A stretch of 64,000 nucleotides of DNA from Patulibacter defluvii (GCF_034096925.1 NZ_JAWZSQ010000005.1:190170-254169), one strand, 5' to 3'; counted from the stretch's first letter, positions 41,672 to 50,330 are shown. A program made the numbers and translations. The notes: generated from the sequence alone by a model not told the origin.

Positions 41672-42033
41672 CCCGCGTCAAGCGCTCCGTCCACGCGCGC
41701 AAGAAGCGCCGCGCCACGCTCGAGCGGTCGAAGGGGTACGTCGGCCGCGCGAACAACACGTACAAGGAGGCGAAGGAGGCCCAGCTCAAGGCGGGCGTCT
41801 ACGCGTACCGCGACCGGCGCAACCGCAAGCGCGACTTCCGCAAGCTGTGGATCACGCGCATCAACGCCGCCGCGCGCCTCAACGAGCTGACCTACGGCCA
41901 GCTGATCCACGGGCTGTCGCTCGCCGGCGTCGAGGTCGATCGCAAGAACCTCGCCGACCTGGCCGTGAACGACGCGGAGACCTTCTCCGCGATCGCGCAG
42001 ACCGCCAAGGACGCGCTCGCCGCCAAGGCCTGA
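41668..42033 (+). CDS. rplT: 50S ribosomal protein L20
   Basis: This 121-residue L20 has the long basic N-terminal helix (RVKRSVHARKKRRATLERSKGYVGR) and the C-terminal globular part (LTYGQLIHGLSLAGVEVDRKNLADLA). It is needed early in 50S assembly; in several bacteria it represses its own operon. GTG start with GGGAGAGGG upstream, overlapping the rpmI stop. A long hairpin follows the gene. Confidence 0.98.
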   Translation: MTRVKRSVHARKKRRATLERSKGYVGRANNTYKEAKEAQLKAGVYAYRDRRNRKRDFRKLWITRINAAARLNELTYGQLIHGLSLAGVEVDRKNLADLAVNDAETFSAIAQTAKDALAAKA

Positions 42034-42057
42034 GCCGCCGCGGCCGTCGCGCCGCAG

Positions 42058-42105
42058 CACTGCCGAGGGCGTCCGCGAGGGCGCCCTTCGTCGTTCTCGG
42101 CAGTG
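42058..42105 (+). terminator. Long stem-loop after rplT
   Basis: CACTGCCGAG (42058-42067) and CTCGGCAGTG (42096-42105) form a perfect 10-bp outer stem, with an inner GGGCG/CGCCC pairing. It ends 3 nt before the GAGAAT of the next promoter, so it probably terminates the ribosomal operon. Confidence 0.65.
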
Positions 42106-42108
42106 GGG

Positions 42109-42120
42109 GAGAATCGCCCG
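42109..42120 (+). promoter_or_regulatory. Putative leaderless promoter of the RNA methyltransferase
   Basis: GAGAAT (42109-42114) is followed by 6 nt and the GTG start. Confidence 0.45.
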
Positions 42121-42882
42121 GTGGAGATCAGCTCGCCCAGCAACCCGCGCCTGAAGCAGGTCCGGGCGCTGCTCGACCGCCGGCGCGAGCGGGCCCGCAG
42201 CGGCCTCTTCGTGGCCGAGGGCGAGGACCTGGTCGCGGCCGCGACCGCCGCCGGCTGGACCCCCGAGGCGCTGCTGGTGGCCGCCGACGCCGTCGTCGAG
42301 CTGCCCGCCCACGGGATCGACCCGGCCACCGCGACGACCGTCGCGCCGGCGCTGCTGGCTGCCGCCTCGTCGCTCGGCTCAGGCACGCGGGTGCTCGCGA
42401 TCTACCGCCAGCGCCTGGCCGACGCGCCCGTCGGTCCCCGCTGCCTGCACCTGCACGGGGTCCGCGATCCCGGCAACGTCGGCACGGCGATCCGGGCCGC
42501 CCACGCGCTGGGGGCGTCGTCGGTCGCGCTCGGCCCGGGAACCGCCGATCCCTACGGGCCGAAGGCGGTCCGGGCCAGCATGGGCTCGCTGTTCGCGCTG
42601 CCGCTCGCCCGCGCCGCGGGACCGGACGAGCTGCCGGGCACGACCGTTGCGCTGGCCCTGCGGCGCGGGGCGGTGCTGCGGGCCGACGCCGAGTGGCTGG
42701 AGACCGCGCTCGCCGGCGACGGCGTCAGCCTGCTGGTCGGCGCCGAGCGCGAGGGCCTGCCCGACGACCTGGTCGACCGCTGCGACCACGTCGCCCACCT
42801 GCCGATCGACGGCGCCGAGTCGCTGAACGCCGCGATGGCGGCCACCGTCGCCCTCTACGAGCTGGCCCGCGGGGCGGCGTAG
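42121..42882 (+). CDS. SpoU/TrmH-family RNA 2'-O-methyltransferase
   Basis: This 253-residue SPOUT methyltransferase has an N-terminal substrate-binding domain (SNPRLKQVRALLDRRRERARSGLFVAEG) and the knotted catalytic domain with the three motifs: HGVRDPGNVGTAIRAA near 120, LLVGAEREGLP near 206, and LPIDGAESLNAAMAATVALYEL near 230. It should methylate ribose in 23S rRNA or tRNA. The neighbourhood between rplT and pheS is common for this gene. GTG start chosen from promoter spacing. Confidence 0.92.
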   Translation: MEISSPSNPRLKQVRALLDRRRERARSGLFVAEGEDLVAAATAAGWTPEALLVAADAVVELPAHGIDPATATTVAPALLAAASSLGSGTRVLAIYRQRLADAPVGPRCLHLHGVRDPGNVGTAIRAAHALGASSVALGPGTADPYGPKAVRASMGSLFALPLARAAGPDELPGTTVALALRRGAVLRADAEWLETALAGDGVSLLVGAEREGLPDDLVDRCDHVAHLPIDGAESLNAAMAATVALYELARGAA

Positions 42883-42997
42883 GGCGGACGGTCCGGGTCG
42901 GGCCGGGCGGACGGGGGGGGCGGCCGGGCCGGGCGGACGGGGGCGGTCGGCGCGGCCGGCGCGCCCCGACGAATCGCGTTCTCGCCCCGCCCCGCCC

Positions 42998-43315
42998 GCG
43001 AGACCGCGATTCGCCGTCCCGACGACGCCCTCGTGCGGTCTCGCCGTCGGCCGCGCCCGCGAGACCACGATTCGCCGTCGGGCGACGCCATCTCGCTGTC
43101 TCGACCCCGCCCCGCCGGCGAGACCGCGATTCGACGTCCGGGCGACGCCCTCGTGCGGTCTCGCCGCCGGCGGAGCCCGCGAGATCGCGATTCGCCGTCC
43201 GGCGACGCCATCTCGCTGTCTCGCCCCCGCTCCGTCCACGAGACCACGGTCCGACGTCCCGGCGACGTCGTCTCGCTGTCTCGAGCCCGGCCCGGCACGA
43301 GAACGCGATTCGCCG
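42998..43315. repeat. Alternating about 60-bp tandem repeat array upstream of pheS
   Basis: Six units begin GCGAGACCGCGATTCGCCGTC or a close variant at 42998, 43059, 43118, 43179, 43238 and 43297. Units alternate in their second half: gacgccctcgtgcggtctcg (units 1, 3) and gacgccatctcgctgtctcg (2, 4, with 5 a variant), giving a 120-bp period. Each complete unit carries an inverted repeat; in unit 1 GCGAGACCGC (42998-43007) and GCGGTCTCGC (43035-43044) are exact complements. The 42883-42997 stretch before it is G-rich with nothing recognised. Confidence 0.85.
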
Positions 43316-43413
43316 ACGGCCGACCCCGACGCCGCCGACCCCGACGTCGGCCGGCGGTTCGAACCCGGGACCCCGCGACGGCCGGCGAACGCGGGTGGCG
43401 GCGCCGGTTTCCG

Positions 43414-43427
43414 TACCATCGCCTTCG
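43414..43427 (+). promoter_or_regulatory. Putative leaderless promoter of pheS
   Basis: TACCAT (43414-43419) is followed by 8 nt and the ATG, with no Shine-Dalgarno sequence. Confidence 0.45.
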
Positions 43428-44558
43428 ATGATCGACCGGATCGCCGAGCTGCGTGCCGCGGGAGAAGCGGACGTGGCGGCGGCCACCACCACCGACGAGC
43501 TGGAGGAGCTGCGGGTACGGCTCCTGGGACGCAAGGCCGAGCTGCCGAACCTGCTGCGCGGGGTCAGCGAGCTGCCGCCCGACCAGCGCGGCGCCGTCGG
43601 CAAGGCGGCCAACCAGGCCCGGCAGGCGCTCCAGCAGCTGCTCGACGCGCGGATCGGCGAGCTGGCCGCGGGCGAGCTCGACGCGCAGCTGATCGCCGAC
43701 CGGGTCGACGTCACCCTGCCCGGCCGTCGCGAGCCGGTCGGCGGGCTGCACCTGATCACCCGGGTCCGGCGCGAGATCGAGGACGTCTTCCTGGGGCTCG
43801 GCTTCGACGTCGTCGAGGGCCCGGAGACGGAGACGGTCCACTACAACTTCGACGCGCTCAACCACGAGCCGAACCACCCCGCCCGCGACCGCGCCGACAC
43901 CTTCTACCTGGCGCCGTCGGCCGCACTGCCGGCCGTTGCCCGGCCCGGCCGTCCCGACGCCGAGGACGGCGGCAGCGGCCGATTGCTGCGGACGCACACC
44001 TCGCCGATGCAGATCCGGACGATGGAGCGCGAGGCGCCGCCGGTGGCCGTGATCGTGCCCGGCCGCGTCTACCGGCCCGACAGCGACGCGACCCACACGC
44101 CCCAGTTCCACCAGGTCGAGGGCCTGTGGGTCGACGCCGACATCACCCTCGCCGACCTCAAGGGCGTGCTGCTGAGCTTCGCGCGGGCGGTCTTCGGCGA
44201 CGAGCGCGACGTCCGCCTGCGGCCGCACTTCTTCCCCTTCACCGAGCCGAGCGTCGAGGTCGACGTCAGCTGCTTCGCCTGCAAGGGCAGCGGCATCCGC
44301 GAGGACCTGCCCGGCCACCCGCGCTGCGGGCTCTGCAAGGGCACCGGCTGGATCGAGATCCTCGGCTCGGGGATGGTCGACCCGAACGTCCTGCGGGCGG
44401 TCGGCGAGGCCCGCGGCGACGACGCCTACGACCCCGAGGCCGTCCAGGGGTTCGCGTTCGGGATGGGGATCGAGCGGATCGCGATGCTCCGCTACGGCGT
44501 CCCCGACCTGCGCCTCCTCTACGAGAACGACGTCCGCGTCCTGGAGCAGTGGGCATGA
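43428..44558 (+). CDS. pheS: Phenylalanyl-tRNA synthetase alpha subunit
   Basis: This 376-residue catalytic subunit has an N-terminal coiled coil (about 1-90), then class II motif regions with GFDVVEGPETETVHYNFDALN, RTHTSPMQIRTM and PGRVYRPDSDATHTPQFHQVEGL. FPFTEPSVEVDVSCFACKGSG and CGLCKGTGWIEILGSGMV carry the CxxC pairs seen in many bacterial PheS. GFAFGMGIERIAMLRYG is motif 3. It forms an alpha2-beta2 enzyme with PheT. ATG 43428; its stop overlaps pheT (ATGA). Confidence 0.97.
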   Translation: MIDRIAELRAAGEADVAAATTTDELEELRVRLLGRKAELPNLLRGVSELPPDQRGAVGKAANQARQALQQLLDARIGELAAGELDAQLIADRVDVTLPGRREPVGGLHLITRVRREIEDVFLGLGFDVVEGPETETVHYNFDALNHEPNHPARDRADTFYLAPSAALPAVARPGRPDAEDGGSGRLLRTHTSPMQIRTMEREAPPVAVIVPGRVYRPDSDATHTPQFHQVEGLWVDADITLADLKGVLLSFARAVFGDERDVRLRPHFFPFTEPSVEVDVSCFACKGSGIREDLPGHPRCGLCKGTGWIEILGSGMVDPNVLRAVGEARGDDAYDPEAVQGFAFGMGIERIAMLRYGVPDLRLLYENDVRVLEQWA

Positions 44559-47023
44559 GGGTTCCGCTCAGCTGGCTCGGCGAGCTGGTCGACGTCGCCG
44601 AGCGCGACGCGACCGAGGTCGCCGCCCGCCTCAACGTCACCGGCACCGAGCTCGATCGGCTGCTGCACCACGGCGTCCGCACGCCGGAGACGATCGTCGT
44701 CGGCCGCGTGCTGGCCGCCGACCAGCACCCCGACGCCGACCGGCTGAAGGTCTGCCGGGTCGAGATCGGCGAGGCCGAGCCGTCGCAGATCGTCTGCGGC
44801 GCGCCGAACGTCGCCGCCGGCCTGGTGGTCGCCGTCGCCCGGATCGGCACCGTGATGCCGGAGGGCATGAAGATCAAGCGCGCGAAGCTGCGGGGGGTCG
44901 TCTCCGAGGGGATGATCTGCTCGGCCCGCGAGCTGGGGATCGGCGACGCGCACGAGGGCATCCTGGCCCTCAACGAGCAGCTGCCCGGGGCCGAGGAGAT
45001 CGCTCCCGGGACCCCGCTCTCCGAGGTGCTGCCGCACGCCGACGAGGTGCTGGAGCTGGAGATCACCCCCAACCGGCCCGACTGCCTGGGCCTGTACGGG
45101 ATCGCGCGCGAGGTCGCCGCCGCCACCGGCGCCGCCCTCCGCCCGGCGCCGTGGACCCGCGCCGGCGGGCTCGACGAGGAGGCGGGGGAGCCCGACCCGG
45201 CCGGCGACGCGATCGACGGCTTCGCGATCGAGGTCCGCACCCCGCGCTGCCCGCGCTTCACCGCCCGGCTGTTCGAGGGCGTGACGATCGGCCCCTCGCC
45301 GCTCTGGCTCCAGGCGCGGCTGTCGGCCGCCGGCCAGCGGCCGATCAACAACGTGGTCGACATCACCAACTACGTGATGCTCGTGACGGGGCAGCCGCTG
45401 CACGCCTTCGACGCCGACCGGATCGCCGGCGGCCGGCTGGTCGTGCGCGAGGCCGCCGACGGCGAGACCCTGACCACGCTCGACGACCAGCAGCGGAGCG
45501 TCCGCGCCGGCGAGCTGGTGATCGCCGACGACGAGGGGATCACCTCGCTCGCGGCGGTGATGGGCGGCGCCCGCTCCGAGGTCCACGAGGGCACCACGCG
45601 GGTGCTGCTCGAGGTGGCCAACTGGGACGGGCCGACGATCCACCGGACCGCGCAGCGGCTGGGGCTCTTCAGCGAGGCCGCGTCGCGCAACGCCAAGGGC
45701 CTGGCCCCCGAGCAGGCGGCGTGGGCCCAGGTGCTGGCCACCCGGCTGCTGGAGCAGGTCGCGGGCGCCCGCCGCGTCGGCGGCACGATCGACGTCGGCG
45801 ACTGGCGCGAGCGTCCCGCTCCCGAGCCGATCGTCCTGCGCGAGGCGCGGGTCGCCCGGCTGCTGGGGACGGCGGTGGCGCGGCCGCGGCAGGCCGAGCT
45901 GCTGGCGTCGCTCGGGTTCGAGGTCGCCGATGCGGATCCGGCTGCCCCGACCGGCGAGGGCTCGTTGCTGGTGACGGTGCCGCCGGAGCGGCGCGACGAC
46001 GTCAGCCGCGAGATCGACCTGATCGAGGAGATCGCCCGGATCGGGGTTGTCGCCGACCTCCAGCCGACGCTGCCGGTCCGCCGGCGGCTGACCGCGGCCA
46101 CGCTCAGCCCCGCCCAGCGGGCGCGGCGGCGGGCCGAGGACGTGCTCGTCGGCCGCGGCCTGCAGGAGGTCGCCGGCTGGTCGTTCACCGACCCCGGCGC
46201 GGCCGAGCGGCTGGGCCTGGCCGCCGACGACCCGCGGGCGGCGGCGGTCCGGCTGGCCAACCCGCTGAGCGAGGACCACGCCGTGCTGCGGCCGACGATC
46301 CTCGTCTCGCTGCTCGACATCGCCCGCCGCAACCGCGCGCGTGGCGTCGACGACGTGCGGATCTTCGAGACCGGCACCGTCTTCCGCGACCATCCCGATC
46401 CGCGGCGGCCCGACATGCCGTTCGAGCACCAGGCGATCGCCGCCCTGGTGCAGGACGACGTCTTCGCGGCCAAGGGCCTGCTGGAGGCGCTGTTCGACGC
46501 GCTCGGGATCGGCGACTGGTCGGTCGACGCGACCGACGAGGTGGCGTTCCTGCACCCGGGCCGGGCGGCGCGGGTGCTGGTCGGCGGCGGCCCGGAGCCG
46601 CAGGTGGTCGGGCTGCTGGGCGAGGTCCACCCGCGGGTGGCCGAGCGCTGGGACCTGCCGCGGACGGCGGTCTTCCTGATCGACCTCGATCAGCTGCTGC
46701 CGCTGGTGCCGGAGGAGGTCGCCTTCCGCGACGTCGGCCAGTTCCCCGACGCCCGCTTCGACCTGGCGGTGGTGGTCGCCGACGACGTGACCGCCGCGGC
46801 CGCGGTGACCGCCGCCCGCGAGGCCGGTGGGCCGCTGCTGGAGCGGGTCGACGTCTTCGACGCCTACCGCGGCCAGGGGATCCCCGACGGCCATGTCTCG
46901 CTGGCCCTCCACGTGCGGCTGCGGGCCGCCGACCGGACGCTGGCCGAGGAGGAGATCAGCGAGGTCCGCGACCGGATCGTGACGGCGCTCGCCGAGCGGG
47001 TGGGAGGCGTGCTCCGTGGCTGA
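44555..47023 (+). CDS. pheT: Phenylalanyl-tRNA synthetase beta subunit
   Basis: This 822-residue subunit has the tRNA-binding EMAP-like domain (about 40-150: VVGRVLAADQHPDADRLKVCRV), a B3/B4 editing domain with NRPDCLGLYGIAREVAA, B5, and the C-terminal ferredoxin-like anticodon-binding domain (FRDVGQFPDARFDLAVVVADDV near 735). The length and order are complete. ATG overlaps the pheS stop by 4 nt; the last 8 nt overlap argC, so pheST and argC form one transcription unit. Confidence 0.97.
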   Translation: MRVPLSWLGELVDVAERDATEVAARLNVTGTELDRLLHHGVRTPETIVVGRVLAADQHPDADRLKVCRVEIGEAEPSQIVCGAPNVAAGLVVAVARIGTVMPEGMKIKRAKLRGVVSEGMICSARELGIGDAHEGILALNEQLPGAEEIAPGTPLSEVLPHADEVLELEITPNRPDCLGLYGIAREVAAATGAALRPAPWTRAGGLDEEAGEPDPAGDAIDGFAIEVRTPRCPRFTARLFEGVTIGPSPLWLQARLSAAGQRPINNVVDITNYVMLVTGQPLHAFDADRIAGGRLVVREAADGETLTTLDDQQRSVRAGELVIADDEGITSLAAVMGGARSEVHEGTTRVLLEVANWDGPTIHRTAQRLGLFSEAASRNAKGLAPEQAAWAQVLATRLLEQVAGARRVGGTIDVGDWRERPAPEPIVLREARVARLLGTAVARPRQAELLASLGFEVADADPAAPTGEGSLLVTVPPERRDDVSREIDLIEEIARIGVVADLQPTLPVRRRLTAATLSPAQRARRRAEDVLVGRGLQEVAGWSFTDPGAAERLGLAADDPRAAAVRLANPLSEDHAVLRPTILVSLLDIARRNRARGVDDVRIFETGTVFRDHPDPRRPDMPFEHQAIAALVQDDVFAAKGLLEALFDALGIGDWSVDATDEVAFLHPGRAARVLVGGGPEPQVVGLLGEVHPRVAERWDLPRTAVFLIDLDQLLPLVPEEVAFRDVGQFPDARFDLAVVVADDVTAAAAVTAAREAGGPLLERVDVFDAYRGQGIPDGHVSLALHVRLRAADRTLAEEEISEVRDRIVTALAERVGGVLRG

Positions 47024-48089
47024 GCCCGTGACCCTGCCCGGTCAGGCCGCGCAGTCGGCCGGCGATCCGCCGCGGGTGGCGGTCCTGGGCGCCTCCGGGT
47101 TCGCCGGGGCGCTGGCCGCCGCGCTGCTCCACCGCCACCCGTGGTTCGCGCTCGGCACGATCACCGCCCGGGCCGAGGCGGGGATGCGGCTGGACGAGCT
47201 CTACCCGCACCACCGGGTGCCGGCGGTGCTGGAGGAGCCCGACCTCGAGGCGATCGGCGCTGCCCACGAGGTGGCGATCGTCGCCTACCCGCACGGGGCG
47301 TCGAGCGAGGCGGTGGCGGCGCTGCACGCGGCCGGACTGCTGGTGCTCGACCTCTCGGCCGACTTCCGGCTGCGCGACGCCGAGACCTACCGCCACTGGT
47401 ACGGCGACGTGCACGTGGCGCCGGAGCTGTTCGGGACCGCGGTCTACGGGCTGCCGGAGGTCCACCGCGCGGCGCTGGCCGGGGTCCGCGAGGGCGGGCG
47501 GCTGATCGCCGGTCCCGGCTGCTTCCCGACCGCGGCGATCCTGACCCTGGCGCCGCTGGCGCGGGCCGGGCTGCTCGGCGACGTGATCGTCGACGCCAAG
47601 ACCGGCGTTTCGGGCGCGGGCCGCAAGCTGGCGCGGGGCACGCACTACGTGGCGGTGTCGGAGAACGCCCACGCCTACGGGGTCGCCGGCCACCGTCACC
47701 AGCCGGAGATCCGCCAGGAGCTGACCGGGCAGGGGATGGACGCGGCGCTGCAGCCGGTCTTCGTCCCGCACCTGGTGCCGGTCGACCAGGGCGAGCTGGT
47801 GTCCTGCTACGTGCGGCCGACGCGCGAGGTCACCGCCGAGCAGGTCGCGGAGCTGTTCCGCGAGGCCTACGGCGACGAGCCGTTCGTCGAGCTGACCGAG
47901 GCCGAGCCGGGGATGCGCGACGTGCTGGCCACGAACATCGCCCGGATCCGGACCCACGTCGACCCGCTGTCGGGGCGGATCCTGGCCTTCGGCGCGATCG
48001 ACAACCTCTGGAAGGGGACGTCGTCGCAGGCGATCCAGTCGCTGAACGTGGCCTTCGGGCGGCCGGAGGACGAGGGTCTGCCGGCCTGA
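47016..48089 (+). CDS. argC: N-acetyl-gamma-glutamyl-phosphate reductase
   Basis: This 357-residue enzyme catalyses the third step of arginine synthesis. Rossmann motif VAVLGASGFAG near residue 24; catalytic Cys in GPGCFPTAAIL near 168; HRHQPEI near 226 gives the second active-site residue. GTG start overlaps pheT by 8 nt. About 20 residues precede the nucleotide fold. It is the first gene of an arg cluster that in relatives reads argCJBD; here other genes separate it from argJ. Confidence 0.95.
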   Translation: MAEPVTLPGQAAQSAGDPPRVAVLGASGFAGALAAALLHRHPWFALGTITARAEAGMRLDELYPHHRVPAVLEEPDLEAIGAAHEVAIVAYPHGASSEAVAALHAAGLLVLDLSADFRLRDAETYRHWYGDVHVAPELFGTAVYGLPEVHRAALAGVREGGRLIAGPGCFPTAAILTLAPLARAGLLGDVIVDAKTGVSGAGRKLARGTHYVAVSENAHAYGVAGHRHQPEIRQELTGQGMDAALQPVFVPHLVPVDQGELVSCYVRPTREVTAEQVAELFREAYGDEPFVELTEAEPGMRDVLATNIARIRTHVDPLSGRILAFGAIDNLWKGTSSQAIQSLNVAFGRPEDEGLPA

Positions 48090-48125
48090 CGTCGGCGCAG
48101 GGCGGGGCGGTGTGGGCCGGCGGAC

Positions 48126-48148
48126 CCTACCGGTGGTAGGTTCCGCCG
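48126..48148 (+). promoter_or_regulatory. Thiolase leaderless promoter with overlapping palindrome
   Basis: TAGGTT (48137-48142) is 6 nt before the ATG. The palindrome CCTACC-GGT-GGTAGG (48126-48140) overlaps it, so a regulator bound there would block transcription. No candidate regulator lies beside it. Confidence 0.5.
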
Positions 48149-49459
48149 ATGGCTCCCCCCGCGCCCAGCTCCCGTGAGCGACCGCTGCGTCCGGTCGCGA
48201 TCCTCGGCGGCAACCGGATCCCGTTCGCCCGCTCGAACGCGGAGTACCTGGAGGCGACCAACGAGCAGATGCTCTCGGCCGCGCTCGAAGGGCTGATCGA
48301 GCGCTTCGGGCTGGAGGGGCAGCGGCTCGGCGAGGTCGCCGGCGGGGCGGTGGTGAAGCTGGCGCGGGACCACAGCCTGACGCGCGAGGCGGTGGTCGGC
48401 TCGGCGCTCGACCGCCGGACGCCGGCGTTCGACGTCCAGCAGCAGTGCGCCACGGGCGGCCAGACGGTGGTCCAGGTGGCGAACAAGATCGCCGTCGGCC
48501 AGATCGCGTCGGGGATCGCCTGCGGGGCGGACACGACGTCGGACCCGCCGATCGGCTTCGGCCGGCGGCTGCGCGGCCGGCTGGTCCGGATCAACGCCGC
48601 GCGCTCGACGGGGGACCGGGCCAGGGAGCTGCTGCGGTTCCGGCCGACCGACCTCGACCTCGACATCCCGAGCCCGGCCGAGCGGCGGACCGGGCTGCCG
48701 CCGGGCGAAGGCCAGGCGCGGACGGGGGCGGCGTGGGGGATCACGCGCGAGGCCCAGGACGAGCTGGCGCTGGCCAGCCACCGCAACCTGGCGGCGGCCT
48801 ACGACCGTGGGTTCCTGGCCGATCTGGTGACGCCGTTCCGCGGGCTGCGCGAGGACGGCAACCTGCGGCGGGAGATCGACCCGGTGCGGCTGGCGGCGCT
48901 GAAGCCCTGCTTCGGCGGGCCGGAGGGGACGATGACCGCGGCCAACTCGACGACCCTGACCGACGGGGCGTCGGCGGTCCTCCTGGCCGACGAGCGGTGG
49001 GCGGACGAGCACGGTCACGAGCCGCTGGCGTGGCTGGTGGACGCCCAGTCGGCGGCGGTCGACTACGTCGATGGGCCGGTGCGGGAGGAGGGCGTCCTGA
49101 TGGCGCCGGCCTATGCCGTGTCCGAGCTGCTGGAGCGCAACGGCCTGGCGCTCCAGGACTTCGACCTCTACGAGATCCACGAGGCGTTCGCCTCCCAGGT
49201 GCTGACGACGCTGGCGGCCTGGGAGGACCCGCAGTTCAACCGCACCCGCCTCGGCCGCAAGGTGCCCCTGGGCCCGATCGACCGCTCGCGCCTGAACGTC
49301 AACGGCGGCTCGCTCGCCACCGGCCACCCCTTCGGCGCCACCGGCGGCCGGATCGTCGCCGCGGCGGCCAAGGCCCTGACCGAGCGCGGCGGCGGTCGCG
49401 CGCTGGTCAGCATCTGCGCCGGCAGTGGGATGGGCGTGGTGATGGTGCTGGAGCGGTGA
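48149..49459 (+). CDS. Thiolase (acetyl-CoA acyltransferase, FadI-like)
   Basis: This 436-residue thiolase exchanges acyl groups with CoA at the last step of beta-oxidation or in condensation. Nucleophile Cys in VQQQCATGGQ near residue 99; base His in YEIHEAFASQV and NVNGGSLATGHPFGATGGR; the second Cys in SICAGSGMG near 428. The insert between 145 and 175 matches the longer FadI branch. With the acyl-CoA synthetases and SDRs in the window it fits lipid catabolism. It separates argC from argJ. Confidence 0.92.
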   Translation: MAPPAPSSRERPLRPVAILGGNRIPFARSNAEYLEATNEQMLSAALEGLIERFGLEGQRLGEVAGGAVVKLARDHSLTREAVVGSALDRRTPAFDVQQQCATGGQTVVQVANKIAVGQIASGIACGADTTSDPPIGFGRRLRGRLVRINAARSTGDRARELLRFRPTDLDLDIPSPAERRTGLPPGEGQARTGAAWGITREAQDELALASHRNLAAAYDRGFLADLVTPFRGLREDGNLRREIDPVRLAALKPCFGGPEGTMTAANSTTLTDGASAVLLADERWADEHGHEPLAWLVDAQSAAVDYVDGPVREEGVLMAPAYAVSELLERNGLALQDFDLYEIHEAFASQVLTTLAAWEDPQFNRTRLGRKVPLGPIDRSRLNVNGGSLATGHPFGATGGRIVAAAAKALTERGGGRALVSICAGSGMGVVMVLER

Positions 49460-49481
49460 GGTCAGCTGATGCAGTCTCGGG

Positions 49482-49699
49482 ATGCCCTTCGTCATCTCGG
49501 GGTCGACACACGACGCGCCGTGGGGCAAGGTCAAGGGCGGTGAGCCGGTGTAGGAGCTCCCAGACGGCCGTGTCATCACGCGTGACTCGGCGGACACAAT
49601 CCGCAAGGCGCCTTCAAGGTGGCCCGGCGCATCGATGAGCTGCGTTCGAAGAAGACGCGCCTCAGGACCTATGGGCTTGGTTCCGACGAGACCTCCTGA
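49482..49699 (+). pseudogene. Disrupted small gene (stop plus frameshift), family unknown
   Basis: Joining two frames gives a protein-like sequence: MPFVISGSTHDAPWGKVKGGEPV, an in-frame TAG, ELPDGRVITRDSADTIRKA, then after a frameshift FKVARRIDELRSKKTRLRTY and GLGSDETS before TGA. The unbroken character across both frames suggests a recently decayed gene of about 70 codons. I cannot name its family. GC and codon use are lower than in the thiolase just before it. Evidence is by eye only. Confidence 0.4.
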
Positions 49700-49712
49700 A
49701 GGTTGGCCCTTA

Positions 49713-50219
49713 GTGGATTCGACAACCCTCCACCACTGTTGGCGCGTGAGCCGCCATGCGCCCGCGGCGCGTCAGGAATCTCCGGTCTGGGAGTCGTGGA
49801 CCGAGATCGCCGATGTCGGTGACACGTTCAACGGCATTCCGCTGACGTTGGCTGAGTACGTGAGCGTCGAGAGCGCGTACGTTTCGGCGGCACTGAGGTT
49901 TGCGTTCGAGTCTGGTGTAGAGGTGCTTGAGATCCCGTTCGTCGGTTCATCGCCGCCCGGGTTCGGGGTCGTGGCCGGCCACCGTGTTCCACGGTCCGAC
50001 CTCGGGGCGTTGGTTCGAGCGAATCTCCGGGCCGAACTCGACTGCACCTTGCGTGGCATCGACGGTGGGTTCGAGGTTTCGTTTGGCTACGACCTCTACA
50101 TGTACGTCGCCTCGAACAACGCTTGTCAACACGCCGTGGTGGAAACTCAACGCTCTGGTCTCTACGTCGAAACGGGTGTCGCACCTCCGCATTGGGAGAG
50201 CGACCCGGCGACGAAGTAG
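49713..50219 (+). CDS. Hypothetical protein
   Basis: This 168-residue protein has no recognised family. The C-terminal 130 residues look like a compact alpha/beta domain (VWESWTEIADVGDTFNGIPLTLAEYV, FESGVEVLEIPFVGSSPPGF, then FEVSFGYDLYMYVASNNA). There is no signal peptide or TM helix. Lower GC than neighbours and the adjacent disrupted gene suggest a small acquired patch, perhaps an immunity-type protein; that is speculation. The start is uncertain: GTG 49713 is used, and the frame stays open to an ATG at 49635 that overlaps the remnant. Confidence 0.5.
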   Translation: MDSTTLHHCWRVSRHAPAARQESPVWESWTEIADVGDTFNGIPLTLAEYVSVESAYVSAALRFAFESGVEVLEIPFVGSSPPGFGVVAGHRVPRSDLGALVRANLRAELDCTLRGIDGGFEVSFGYDLYMYVASNNACQHAVVETQRSGLYVETGVAPPHWESDPATK

Positions 50220-50317
50220 CGCCGTCGACTGCGCCACTTCGCTGACCAGCCGCCCGCGCCCGCCCTCCGGACACGCATCGGCGAGGCAGCGGCCACGCGA
50301 GGCCCCGACCCCACCGC

Positions 50318-50330
50318 TACATTCGCCCCG
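50318..50330 (+). promoter_or_regulatory. Putative leaderless promoter of argJ
   Basis: TACATT (50318-50323) is followed by 7 nt and the ATG; no Shine-Dalgarno sequence. Confidence 0.5.

Noticed and set aside
42998..43315. Possible CRISPR array
   Set aside because: The 60-bp periodicity is clear, but the whole unit is related between copies, with alternating A/B types. There is no constant repeat with unique spacers, and no cas gene is in the window.
43355..43375. T-loop-like ggttcgaaccc suggesting a tRNA
   Set aside because: The flanking bases do not pair as a T arm on either strand, and no acceptor, D or anticodon arm can be drawn.
43033..43431. Coding sequence within the tandem array
   Set aside because: Frames across the array give repeated Arg/Ser/Pro strings in every phase, as expected of a repeat; there is no start signal or known domain.
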